From contig CAJNOL010000081.1 in assembly GCA_905250125.1 (NCBI GenBank), positions 124,001 through 188,000 of the forward strand: 64,000 nt of DNA, written 5' to 3'. The position numbers and the translations under genes were made by a program. Below, piece by piece: positions 12,499-23,142 of the stretch. The notes under the pieces were generated by a model that worked only from the letters and a program-made list of their open reading frames with translations, was not told the DNA's origin and did no database searches. Positions within the stretch are counted from its first letter, which is position 1. Every line of letters starts with the position of its first letter. The DNA is from Rotaria sordida (lineage: Eukaryota; Rotifera; Eurotatoria; Philodinida; Philodinidae).

Positions 12499-14319
12499 TC
12501 TATTAAAAATTATTATTGAAAAGTTACAAAACAAAAATAAATTGTTAAGAATAAGTATGAATGATAATCGTAGTAGTTTTAATGATTGTAATTAAAGAAA
12601 TAACGATGAATACACGAGTATTTATACCGAGAGAAAAAAAAAACAATGAAAGATTCAGAGTGTATAAATTAATAGGATTGTATTTTCAGAGAAATTTATT
12701 TTAGTTCGTCCGTCTGATTAGATGACAGTCTGTGAACGATAAAAATTCAATAAATAATATATGTTGTTGTACTTCATCGATCGAAGTCACGTGATAAAAT
12801 ATCTCGTTTATAATCATTATTGTTGATACAGACAAAAATGAGAGAAATAATTTTGTTATAGTAACGTTTTCTTATTTAAACTTTGACTGAAATGTTTTCT
12901 TTTCTCTAATATACAACGAACAGAATTATCACGATTCGGTTTAAATTATTAATATCAAACATTTTTAATCTATTATTCAAAAAAATATACAAAAGACTCA
13001 TTTGTTAACTGTTCCATAAAGAATAATCGCTAAATAAAAAAAAAATATATATATAAGATAGTGGAAAAAAGTTTAACAGCAGAGTATTTGTGGATTTTTT
13101 TTTTTCTATAATGTTAAGCAATTAGCTCAAATCCAGATGATGATTTTAATATTCAATGAAGTTTTCTATCTAATGCATCCTATAGCAAGGTTTTCATGTG
13201 TCGGAGCTCTTTTTTAATAATACCATTTGAAAAAGCATAAAATTCTGAACAAGATAAAGGATCATCGTATTTTCTCCGACCTTTCCTTAAAAAGTTCCAA
13301 ATATAAAACTATCGGTCAAGTGTTACATGTATCAAAAGTAAATTAAGGAAGAATATCGCTAGATTTTTATAAAAGACAATCTATAAATAATACAAAGAAT
13401 TATAGTAGATAAATGTACGTTCAAGTGAATCATGTATGGTAACGTCCTGCAATCGGGTTGAGTGCCCAATATGTTCAAGTCCTGGATATGATCTCATACC
13501 TGGACTAGAAAGATGCCAAGAAGTTGTACCCGTGTAGGACACTAATATACGGTGTGTTCCATTCGAGAGATTTCCGAAATTTTAGGAAGGTAGTAAACTC
13601 GTCGTACGATGTCCGTATTCAGTGGTCGAATATTCATGCTTTCGGCAAGAAGCAATTGTAAGGTCGTCGGACACGATCATCCAAGTTTCTATCATTGTCC
13701 GGAGTCTTCGACCGGGAAAATCACAGTGCCATATATCGAAATCATTGACTTTAATGAATACACAAATTCAATTGCTAAATATTATAAGTACTCAAATAAT
13801 AAACTTTATTGATTTTCAATCACTATATTGTATTAATCTAAATAGTTTGCCTTAATCTACATTTATGAGAAAATTCATCGTCATTGATTTAAATTGAATT
13901 CTAATGTTTCAATTGATTAGATATAATTTTCAATGGATTTATGTTTGTTAATATAATTTAAATAATTTTATTTCAAAATATATTGCATTATCGAGAAAAA
14001 TACTAGTCGAAGTATTGAATTGAAGTTATTTATTTCTCTTTCTCTGCTGAATTAAATAATAAAAAAAAAAAACATCCACTTTTTTCAACACGAAAAAAAA
14101 AAGAGTTGTTTCATACAAGAAAACAAATAAAACAAAAAGCTTAGCAAATATAGTGTCTTTTTTTTTTTTGGTTTTATTTACAGTATAATACACATACGAA
14201 TATATATATATATATATAATACAATACGATGAAGAGTTAGAACAAAGCTAAATAAGCAACAAATAAAATAAATTACTGTTACACATCGAATCTTTTTTTT
14301 ACATTACATAAGTAATGTT
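12499..14319. other. Intergenic, non-coding, with GC-richer island
   Basis: No gene supported. It holds the promoter side of the H2A gene on the left and the 3' side of the TPR-SET gene on the right, with poly-A/T tracts and an AT dinucleotide run near 14195-14220. A stretch at about 13440-13755 is visibly less AT-rich than its surroundings; a 67-codon open frame there (13609-13812) has no partner exons or recognisable motif. Confidence 0.55.
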
Positions 14320-17300
14320 TTATTTTAAAATAGATGAATCTTGTAAAAAAATTTGTGTTTGTAAAAGATTCGTAAATAATTGTTTATGATCATTCAATGT
14401 TTTTTGCATATTACTCGTTGATACATGACATTTAAATGTAAATATTTCATAAAGACATTCAAGTAAACGATTCCATTGTTTTAAATCACAAGTATGTACA
14501 TGTGTATGACAATGTTCAAGATGATGAATAAGTAACTAAAAATATGAAAAATCAAAAAGAATTGAAATTTATAAGACAACATACTTCTATCTGTGTTCCA
14601 AATAAAAAAATTGGATTACCAATTTTAGGTAAATCTTTTATTGTTAAACGACAAACACGTGATAAACGTTGAAGAAATGATAATTGTTGTTCATTTAAAA
14701 ATGTTTGAATTTTATCTTCATTAATATTATCATTATTATTTTCATATTGTATATATTTTGAAATAGATTCTAAATCAATAAATTCATTTATAAAACCAAT
14801 TGAACGTTGTCGAAATTTTTTTGTTATAAATTCATAAATATGATTTAATTTTTCAATATAATTAAAACGTTTGGAACATGAAAGATTTTTTTGTCTTGAT
14901 AATGCACGTAAATTAGAAAATTTTTTTAATTCAATTTCATATTGTGGCATATTTGATCGATCATATGAACAAAGTAAACATCGACAAGATGTTATACTAA
15001 ATTGACGTAATTGAAATGTACGTTGATTTAATGATGATATCCATAATGGACAATAAGATATAGTTAATTCATCACCTTGTCGAATATTTGATGCACAAAC
15101 ATATATAAATAGATTATCACCAATAAGATACCATAAACAATTTGGTAAACAAGAATGATTAAACATTGAACCAAGTGGATACCAACCAAGTGTTGATTTT
15201 GAACGAAATGGATTTTGTTGTTGAGTTTCAAAAAGAATACGCCATGGAATATGTGATGTTGGAGGTGATAATCGTCTAAAAGAATTTATCAATATATGAG
15301 ATTTAAATTATATTATTTGTAAAAGAAAGGAATTTCTGAAAAAAAATATGTTTCAACTAAAGTTTATTCAGAAAAAGATGTTAGCAAAATTTCTCTACGA
15401 TTAAAATGTCAATCATGATGTAGTTGCTGTTGCTAATTACAAGAATATTATTTTATTCTATCTATGTTGAGACATATTTCTTTATTATTCTCAAATTTTT
15501 ATCCCTATATTTCAACACTCATTTTAGATCGTGTTTCACAAAATTACCAAAACCAGCTACTTTTGTCATAAAATTTGAATGAAGACGCTTAAAAAAACTT
15601 GTCAGCACAGTCCCTTTAGAATTGTCTTCTTTTTTTGCTGGCATTCTAGTTTTTGTTTGCCTTGTTGCTATTCGCTCGTTAGTTAATCAGCAAATAAACT
15701 TGTTGTACATATTCATTATATCTACAACATAGTATTATATATATATATCGATAAGTTCGAAAACACTGATATTGATTACTTCAAACTTTTTATGTTAATC
15801 ATATGACGATTGTAGCAAATCAATGCGTCACTATCCATCATCTTTTATATATTGAATATAAATTTTTATCTGAGCAAAAATAGAAAACTACACTATGTAG
15901 AACAGTTCTAGTTTTATTTTTAATACTGTTCAGCATCCTTTTCCGTTGTTAAGGAAGTCTGGAAAACGAGTCTGACGCCTGTTGTTCTCAGTTGCTATAG
16001 AACCGTACCCAATGACAGTTAGCCTTCTTCCGCCTCTCATTTCTGGGGAAAATATACTCATTGATCTCTAATCTTTGACCTGATTTCGTGATGTTTCGTC
16101 TATGTAAGTCGATCATTTATTGAATGTTTAGATAGCCAAGACAGTTGAGCCTGATCTTTTGTTGTTTTCATTAAAATATTTGTTAGCATCTTTGCTACTA
16201 GCATATTGTATAAAGAGTTTTTTTAAATAAGATTTTCAAATATTTTTAGGAAATCTTCGCAATTATTCAATAATCAAATTCTTTAAAAAAATTCATATAA
16301 ACTTACTTAGAAAATGGCTGTTGCCATTGTTTTTTTGATAAAACTAACATTTGATCATTGTCTAATAATTCAGATGTATCATTATTATTTTCTTGTTCAG
16401 TTTCATTATCATTTTTTCTTTCAATTAACCATTGTCGAATAGGTTGCATTAATTTAATTTTATCAAATGTTATCCAACTATTATTACCAATTAATAATTG
16501 TTTTTCAACTTCATTTAATAAACGTAATATATCATCATTACAATATTCAATAGTAGAATTTTTTTCATTTGTTTGCCAAAAATTCATTGAATAACAACGT
16601 TGTTCACCAATAACTCGATTATCAATACTAGCAAATGGTTGTTCAACAATTAATAAAGTACCTGGTTCAATATTTTTTAAAGCATAAATACCATAAGAAC
16701 CTTTTGGATATCCATTTTTAGTTAATTCTTCTGGCTAAATAAATAAAATTATCAAAAAAAAAAAAAAAAAAAAATTTCTATTTAATACTTACTCGACATG
16801 ATCGTACTTCAAAAAGATCATTTCGATTACATTCAGCATGATAATGTGATAAATCAATAAACATTAAAGGTGGTTTATCATTTTTATGAATTGATATTTG
16901 TTCATATAACATTCCTTGAAGATCATATCGTCCTTTTATATTTTCATCACGAAGTCTTATTAATTCTCGTTCAAGTATAGTTATAGCTGCTAAATTTTCT
17001 CCATTTCTTAAACCAATATTAAATTTATGAGATTTGATAAGACTTTCAACTTTATCAAATAAACCTAAATGAAGATGTGCACTAAGACAACGAAAAAGAA
17101 GTTTGCCAGCAGTTGTTTTTGGTGATTCAAGTACATGTGATAATTCATTTATGGATAAAAGTATACTTGTATCAGCTAAAGCTAAAGCTGCATGTCGTTC
17201 ACGTAAATAACAAGCACATCGATTTGATAATAGACGAATACGATGTTGTTCACATTCATCCGTTTTTGGACCAACTAAAACAAAAACAAAACAAAAAAAT

Positions 17301-20300
17301 GTATAAAATACAGAATGTTACAAAAATAAAATTTGAATAACTCTTTAGTAGTTCAATCGATTTATATGTTTCTTTTATTATTTAATTCTATACTCATCAA
17401 TGTTTTATACAACATATTTAACTATACTTATGAACATTAAAATACAATTTGTTCTAATTATTAGTGGACCAAATTTAGTTTATCTACAATAGTTCATATG
17501 AAAACTGCTAGTTAAATTTGACAAAGAAACGCAAAATAAAGATGACGTTGTAATAGATCGGTAATATTCTGAATGTTTTACAGAAATAACACAAGAAAAA
17601 GTCATTGAAGCTCATGTTAGTAATGAAAGAGTGTATCAATTGTTCGCAAGGTTTGTTCAACAGCATATTAAATCATAACAGAGCTCAATAAATAATTTAA
17701 CAAAATTATACTTCTTCGAGTTTCGTCTCTATATCACATTAAGTTGTGAGCAACATTTTTCCTATCATAGGAAATTCAAAGAACTGATTCTATTCGATGA
17801 ACTTCATAGTCGTGTCATTTCGCACCATTCGAATTCTTTCTATGAAGACACATAAAAGATGATACCTACTAAAAATCATATTGAAATAACAATAAGAATC
17901 GGGTAACGAAAATAAAATAATTTCGTCGGAAACTTCATGTAATGCCGTTTTTTTCAAATATTTGCAGACAATGGATTATGTATTTCAATGATTTAAGATA
18001 AAACTTTTGAAAAAAAAACGTAAAATAAAACTATAGAAAGGTCATGAATATTGCTTGAATTATTCAAAATTTATTCATGCTTTGTTTTTTTTTCAGCAGA
18101 CTTTAGGAACAATGGCAAAATCATTGGTTAGCGACGTCACTTTGCAAAACTAAAAGACATTTATCTCTAGATAATGAACTTTTCTAGGTCTAATTTTTGA
18201 TGCTACATGTATGCTAAGTTACTCTACAAAATCAGCATTAGAGATCTTTTGTTCAGAGAAGTTATCAGTAAAAAAAAAGCTAGCGTTAGCGACGTGATAC
18301 AAAAACGGATATTGACTTTCACTTCATGCATTTTAGTTTAAAAAAAAAACACTCCGAATTGTGATACATATATGGGATTTCTGGAAGATTAAGTAAAAGG
18401 ATAGTGAAGAAATATGTTCCAAAATCGATGGAATAAAACAATATCGCTGTGATTAGTAACAACAATTACATTATATTTGACATTTTAATCTCGCAGAGAT
18501 TGCGCTAATAGCTTTAAATTAATTAATCATCAGCTCGAAGAGCAAATTACTAAAAGAACTTATTCAGAAAAATAATCCAAAATCAAATGAAAGATGTGTC
18601 TGTTCCCGTTTTGCCTGATATGACTCACATATTTCTTTTTATTTTGAAAGAAAAACTTGTTCATACTTGATTTTCCTTTGGATGTTAATTCTTTTTCTTG
18701 TTGTTCATCAATTTGTCTTAAACCATATGTATAAAATTGAATAGCACCAAGATTATCATCAGCTTGATAACATGTATTACCCCATTGACGTAATTGATCA
18801 ACATTTATTCGATTACTTGTTGAACAACGTGTTTCAAAATCAATCATTAATAAATGTGTATTTGGTGATTCACAACGTAATCCTATTTCACCATCATGAC
18901 ACATTTTAAACCATGGATCTAATATAACAATACATGAATTTATTGGTAAAAGACGTGTTAAACATTCTTGTATATAATTATAGGATTTTATTTGTCGTGT
19001 ATTCATAATATATGACCAATTATAAATTGATAAACGAAGACAATGTGTATTTTCATCTTGTACAACAACATGTACAGCATAACGTGTCCATATAGGTGTA
19101 GAAATTATTTTTACAGGTAAACGACTATTTAAATGAATATGATTAATACGAAGAAGATTAATTTTTAATTGTACTGATGTTTCCATACGATCCATCTATT
19201 AAAAAATAAAGATATTTTTTTTTTGTTTTTTCAAAGGAGGAGATGTGTCAAATTACGGATCAAACGTCTCAAAGAAGCTGAATCTAGTTTTATTAGCTTG
19301 AAAATCAGTATTGAACCCTGATTAGTTTTTACAAGTTTATTTTGTATTTTATCACGTCTCACTTTTTCATACCTGGGATTCCCCTCAGGTATCGAAAACA
19401 ATCTTTTTTTATCGTTGTTTTGTTACAAGTCTTTATAGTTCGATAGTGTGTTAAGTATGCTGATTACAAATATTAGAACTTTTTTCAAACGCACTCAGAT
19501 AATAAGAAAGATCTGAAGTACTCTTTGAAAGCCTTAAACACCAGTTTTTAACCTAAAAGTTGATTTAGATCTGTCGAAAATAGGTTCATTTGATGCAGAG
19601 TATCTTTCTCTATTAGAATCTATAAGAACTTAGATATTCAAATATTATTCTATCGATAAATGACAAATACCATTCAAATGTGGTCATATTNNNNNNNNNN
19701 AATATGACCACATTTGAATGGTATTTGTCATTTATCGATAGAATAATATTTGAATATCTAAGTTCTTATAGATTCTAATAGAGAAAGATACTCTCCATCA
19801 AATGAATCTATTTTCGACAGATCTAAATCAACTTTTAGGTTAAAAACTAGTGTTTAAGGCTTTCAAAGAGTACTTCAGATCTTTCTTATTATCTGAGTGC
19901 GTTTGAAAAAAAGTTCTAATATTTGTAATCAGCATACTTAACACACTATCGAACTATAAAGACTTGTAATAGAACAACGATAAAAAAAGATTGTTTTCGA
20001 TACCTGAGGGGATCCCAGGTATGAAAAAGTAAGACGTGATAAAATACAAAATAAACTTGTAAAAACTAATCAGGGCTCAATACTGATTTTCAAGCTAATA
20101 AAACTAGATTCAGCTTCTTTGAGACGTTTGATCCGTAATTTTGACACATCTCCTTTATCTTTTTTTCTTCTTCTTACTTGATCAGAAAATGGATCAGCAA
20201 TTAATGAAATCATTCGATATTTCATTTGTGTTTGAAGATTATTTTTTGTAAAACAATATGGTAAATCATCTATTTTATCAAATGTTTTTAATATTTGATT

Positions 20301-20562
20301 AGCAAATGTTTCATGTTTTTCAAGTATAATTGATTTAGCAATTGGTGTTGAATAAATTTCACCTTTTTGTTCATTTATCTTATTATTATTTATAATAAAT
20401 AATTCTGAAAGAATATTCGAATAACATAATTTACGAGAAGATTTTCTCGGCTTTAATTTAGAAGGAATAACAGATGATGATGATGATTGAGAATTTAATT
20501 GTTGAAGAACTTGAAGTTTTTCAGTTGAACAATTACCTAAAAGACATGAATTGAATAGAAAT

Positions 20563-20593
<31 letters not shown>

Positions 20594-20695
20594 TTCACAT
20601 TTTGATGATTCAAGTTCTTCTGAAAGTTCAATAACAGCTGTTATTGATGTAATCATTGACTTGTTTAATTTTGATTTTGATTTTGACTTAGGCAT
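14320..20695 (-). CDS. TPR and SET-domain protein (SMYD-like, no MYND)
   Basis: Seven exons: 20695-20599, 20536-20178, 19195-18667, 17274-16793, 16734-16307, 15275-14585, 14535-14320; the frame closes at 933 residues. The N-terminus is Lys/Ser-rich (MPKSKSKSK). A TPR-like region spans exons 3-4: LRQWGNTCYQADDNLGAIQF, then LLSNRCACYLRERHAALALA. The split SET domain follows: SYGIYALKNIEPGTLLIVEQ (SET-N), then MFNHSCLPN and GDELTISYC (cofactor and catalytic core), then a CRCLLC post-SET cysteine group. No C-rich MYND zinc finger is visible between the SET halves, unlike SMYD1-5. Expected role is lysine methylation in nucleus or cytosol; substrate unknown. Introns 2, 3 and 5 are about 1-1.4 kb and contain repeats; the others are short. 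The exon 2-3 join skips an N gap and exon 3 begins with ATG, so a split into two genes cannot be excluded. Confidence 0.8.
15380..15548 (+). repeat. Dispersed repeat, short copy in TPR-SET intron
   Basis: The segment beginning 'aaaatttctctacgattaaa' and ending near 'gatcgtgtttcacaaaatta' matches both ends of a longer copy at 30619-31165. Its first part also matches the complement of 18430-18512. It looks like an internally deleted member of one dispersed family. Confidence 0.55.
18108..18352 (+). repeat. Dispersed repeat family, copy A
   Basis: Lies in intron 3 of the TPR-SET gene. Aligns in opposite orientation with 25488-25745: for example 'tcattggttagcgacgtcac' here answers 'gacgccgctaacgaatgatt' there, and 'gcattttagtt' at one end answers 'aactaaaatgc' at the other. 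About 245 bp, no coding potential; looks like a non-autonomous transposable element. Confidence 0.7.
18430..18512 (-). repeat. Dispersed repeat end fragment
   Basis: The complement of this stretch ('agattaaaatgtcaaatata' core) matches the start of the repeats at 15380 and 30619. It sits in intron 3 of the TPR-SET gene beside the 18108-18352 element. Confidence 0.55.
19235..20160. repeat. Near-perfect inverted repeat around N gap
   Basis: Arms 19235-19690 and 19701-20160 are reverse complements with only a handful of differences, and they meet at ten N bases (19691-19700). The outer ends read 'aaaggaggagatgtgtcaaa' and its complement. The pair occupies almost the whole intron between exons 2 and 3 of the TPR-SET gene. 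It is either the terminal inverted repeats of a transposon whose middle is missing from the assembly, or a recent foldback or misjoin artefact. Confidence 0.85.
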
Positions 20696-20982
20696 TATTA
20701 ATTTTTTAAATAAGATAGAAAAAATTAAATTAAATCTTAATTTTTTAATCTAGAAATTAAAGAAAAAGAAATAAAATTTTAAAAATTACACAAAAAAAGA
20801 TCGGCCAATGGATTATTAACACCTTTTATTAAATATGTTCTCAAGCGACATCATACGATCGTTAATCTCTATTCTATATATATTTGGATAACTATTATGA
20901 AAGAAAATCCTCTCTTCTTTTATAAGCGCGTTTTCATCAAGTACTTAATTCATTTTTATAGAAAATCTTTCTTAATTTCTTT

Positions 20983-21549
20983 ATGTCGTTTTCTCAATTA
21001 TCATGTTCAGATTCAATTATTTGCACAGCTATTCTATGTTTGGAATCAATTGTTTTAAAATATTCATTTTTTAATATAACAAAATGTATTCCATCATCAC
21101 TTAATTTAGATTCAAATCTATATTTAATACCTCAATATAATAATTATTCAAATATTGAAGAGAAATATTTCACTAATGGTTTTATTTGTTCATATTGTAC
21201 ACGAAAAAATTTTCTACAATATAATTCAAATAGATTTGATAAATGTTCAAAATATATAACAAAGATTGAATTAAGAAATTTTTGTCAATATTCATTTCTA
21301 TATAGAACAAAAGAAAATATATGTCAATGTTTATTAACTAATCAAACTATTCAACCAATTAATAAATGGATTAAAACTTTTGTTAAACTTGGTAAAAGTC
21401 ATATGAATCCAATTCGAGTTAATAATATAAATAAATCATCTGGAAATTTTGTATATTTTCTAATTAGTTTTATTATTTTACTTATTTTTTTCGGTGGTAT
21501 CATTGCAATGATATTTTATTGTATTAAATTAAAATTTATTCACCTATGA
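20983..21549 (+). CDS. Small predicted single-pass membrane protein
   Basis: Single-exon frame of 188 residues; I do not recognise it. The N-terminal ~30 residues are partly hydrophobic (SIICTAILCLESIVL) and could be a signal sequence. The middle is Asn/Tyr/Lys-rich with about eight cysteines, including CSYC and a CQCLL pair, suggesting a disulphide-bonded ectodomain. A strong membrane helix lies near the C-terminus (FVYFLISFIILLIFFGGIIA) with a very short basic tail. It is head-to-head with the TPR-SET gene, about 290 bp between start codons, so they may share a promoter region. An AATAAA lies at about 21714. The start could be altered by an unseen upstream exon. Confidence 0.6.
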   Translation: MSFSQLSCSDSIICTAILCLESIVLKYSFFNITKCIPSSLNLDSNLYLIPQYNNYSNIEEKYFTNGFICSYCTRKNFLQYNSNRFDKCSKYITKIELRNFCQYSFLYRTKENICQCLLTNQTIQPINKWIKTFVKLGKSHMNPIRVNNINKSSGNFVYFLISFIILLIFFGGIIAMIFYCIKLKFIHL

Positions 21550-22118
21550 ATATTTAAATAAGTCAAAGGACATTTTATGTATGCAAAACAACAAATAAAT
21601 ACAATAACAAAAAAAAGAATCATGTTAGCCCCTTTTTTTTTATTATATTCTATATAGAACATGTATAGAGCAAAAAACAGACACTTGAAATTTTCAAACA
21701 TGTTTTTCTTTCTCAATAAATAATCAACATTCAATGAATTTCTTTTTTTGACACATCATGTCTTGATCATTAATGATATTATTTTTTTGTTTCTTGCATG
21801 TTTTTTGTACATATATCTAATGAAATTTACATTCAAATTCGAAAGTAAGAACGACATTGACTCAATTGTTTTTATTTCATTATTTACACATAAAATAATA
21901 TTGAAGTAAAAAAAACAAAATTTTTATTAATTTGATTTGAATAATTGACTTTAAAAATAGATTGAGCAAATTTTCATAAGATGATAGAATAACGAATTCG
22001 ATAACCAATAAGTTTTATCATAAAACAAAACAAAAACATCATGAATAATCTTTCTGTGTATTCAGATATAATTTCTAAAAAGAACAAACTAATATTCTTT
22101 CGATTATTCTAGTTACAT
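21550..22118. other. Intergenic, nothing seen
   Basis: AT-rich spacer between two plus-strand genes; includes a likely poly(A) signal for the upstream gene (about 21714). No other feature seen. Confidence 0.5.
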
Positions 22119-22973
22119 ATGGCATCTGCAACAGCACGTTATCCATTAAAACCAAAAACTTTAACTTTACTTGAATTATGTCAATCATTTCATGATTTTC
22201 GTCATCCACCAGTATCATTATCATCATATCAATCTCAATCATCATCATCATCATCATCATCATCAAATTCTTCACATGTTCTTACTCGTCGTATTTATCT
22301 TCATCCATTAACATTAAATCCACATTCAAAACAACATTCATTAAAACATTCTTCTGTTCATTCTCTTACAACATTTGATCATGAACAACGTTCTCATCAA
22401 TTAAATTCTGATAAAAATCGTGAAATACATCATATTAAAAATAAATCATCATTTCATGGTCTTGCTGTTCTTTCATCATCAGCACCAATAACAACACGTA
22501 TCAATACAAAATCTGATACTCGACATATTCGAGATAAACAATTTCTAAATATTGATGAAGATATAAATAGTGATTATGATGTTAGTACATTAACTATATC
22601 ATCAAGTCAACCTAGTTTACAATCACTTACACGTGGTACATCATCAAGTACACATACAATATGTACACGTCCATCATGTGTAATGAATAATCGAAAAACT
22701 TATTTTAAATCAAATCATTGGGATAAAGTTGATGTATGGAATCATTTAGATCGAACATTAGAACGACCAATGCCAACTGATCCACCAACAACACCATTTA
22801 ATACTGTTGTAGATTTAAATAAAGAAAATGATGAATTACAAGAACAATATTCAAATTATAATTCTATTCAAGAAATTAAAATCTATAAACGAAATCCAAT
22901 ACAAAAAACAAATATAGATCAAAATGATGATAATGATAATTATGATGATTATTCTATGTATTATGAAAATTAA
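22119..22973 (+). CDS. Ser/His-rich orphan protein
   Basis: One open frame of 284 residues starting MASATARYPLKPK and ending YYEN, not recognised. It is rich in Ser, Thr, His and Asn, with a run of nine or more serines near residues 40-50 coded by TCA repeats (also readable on the other strand as a Met run, which is a shadow). No membrane segment or known domain is visible. The C-terminal third is acidic and Asn-rich with a more complex patch (NHWDKVDVWNHLDRTLERP). A polypyrimidine-AG just upstream (about 22099-22111) could be the acceptor of a 5' UTR intron. It ends 170 bp before the LDH-like gene on the same strand. Codon use matches the genuine exons nearby. Confidence 0.6.
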   Translation: MASATARYPLKPKTLTLLELCQSFHDFRHPPVSLSSYQSQSSSSSSSSSNSSHVLTRRIYLHPLTLNPHSKQHSLKHSSVHSLTTFDHEQRSHQLNSDKNREIHHIKNKSSFHGLAVLSSSAPITTRINTKSDTRHIRDKQFLNIDEDINSDYDVSTLTISSSQPSLQSLTRGTSSSTHTICTRPSCVMNNRKTYFKSNHWDKVDVWNHLDRTLERPMPTDPPTTPFNTVVDLNKENDELQEQYSNYNSIQEIKIYKRNPIQKTNIDQNDDNDNYDDYSMYYEN

Positions 22974-23142
22974 TCGTTATAATGATAGTTGTTTACATAT
23001 TAACAGAAAAACAAAAACAAAATTTAGACTTTTATTTTTATGTTATTTTTTTTTTTCATATTTGTAAATATCCCGCTCATTGTAAACGAGATTTAATATA
23101 AAATTGCTAGGGAAACATAATAAATAGTTATATCATTGAATA

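Noticed and set aside
13609-13855. Two overlapping ORFs in the GC-richer island
   Set aside because: They use different frames of the same DNA and neither has a recognisable motif.
22075-22275. Minus-strand Met-rich ORF
   Set aside because: Shadow of the TCA-coded serine run in the plus-strand orphan gene.
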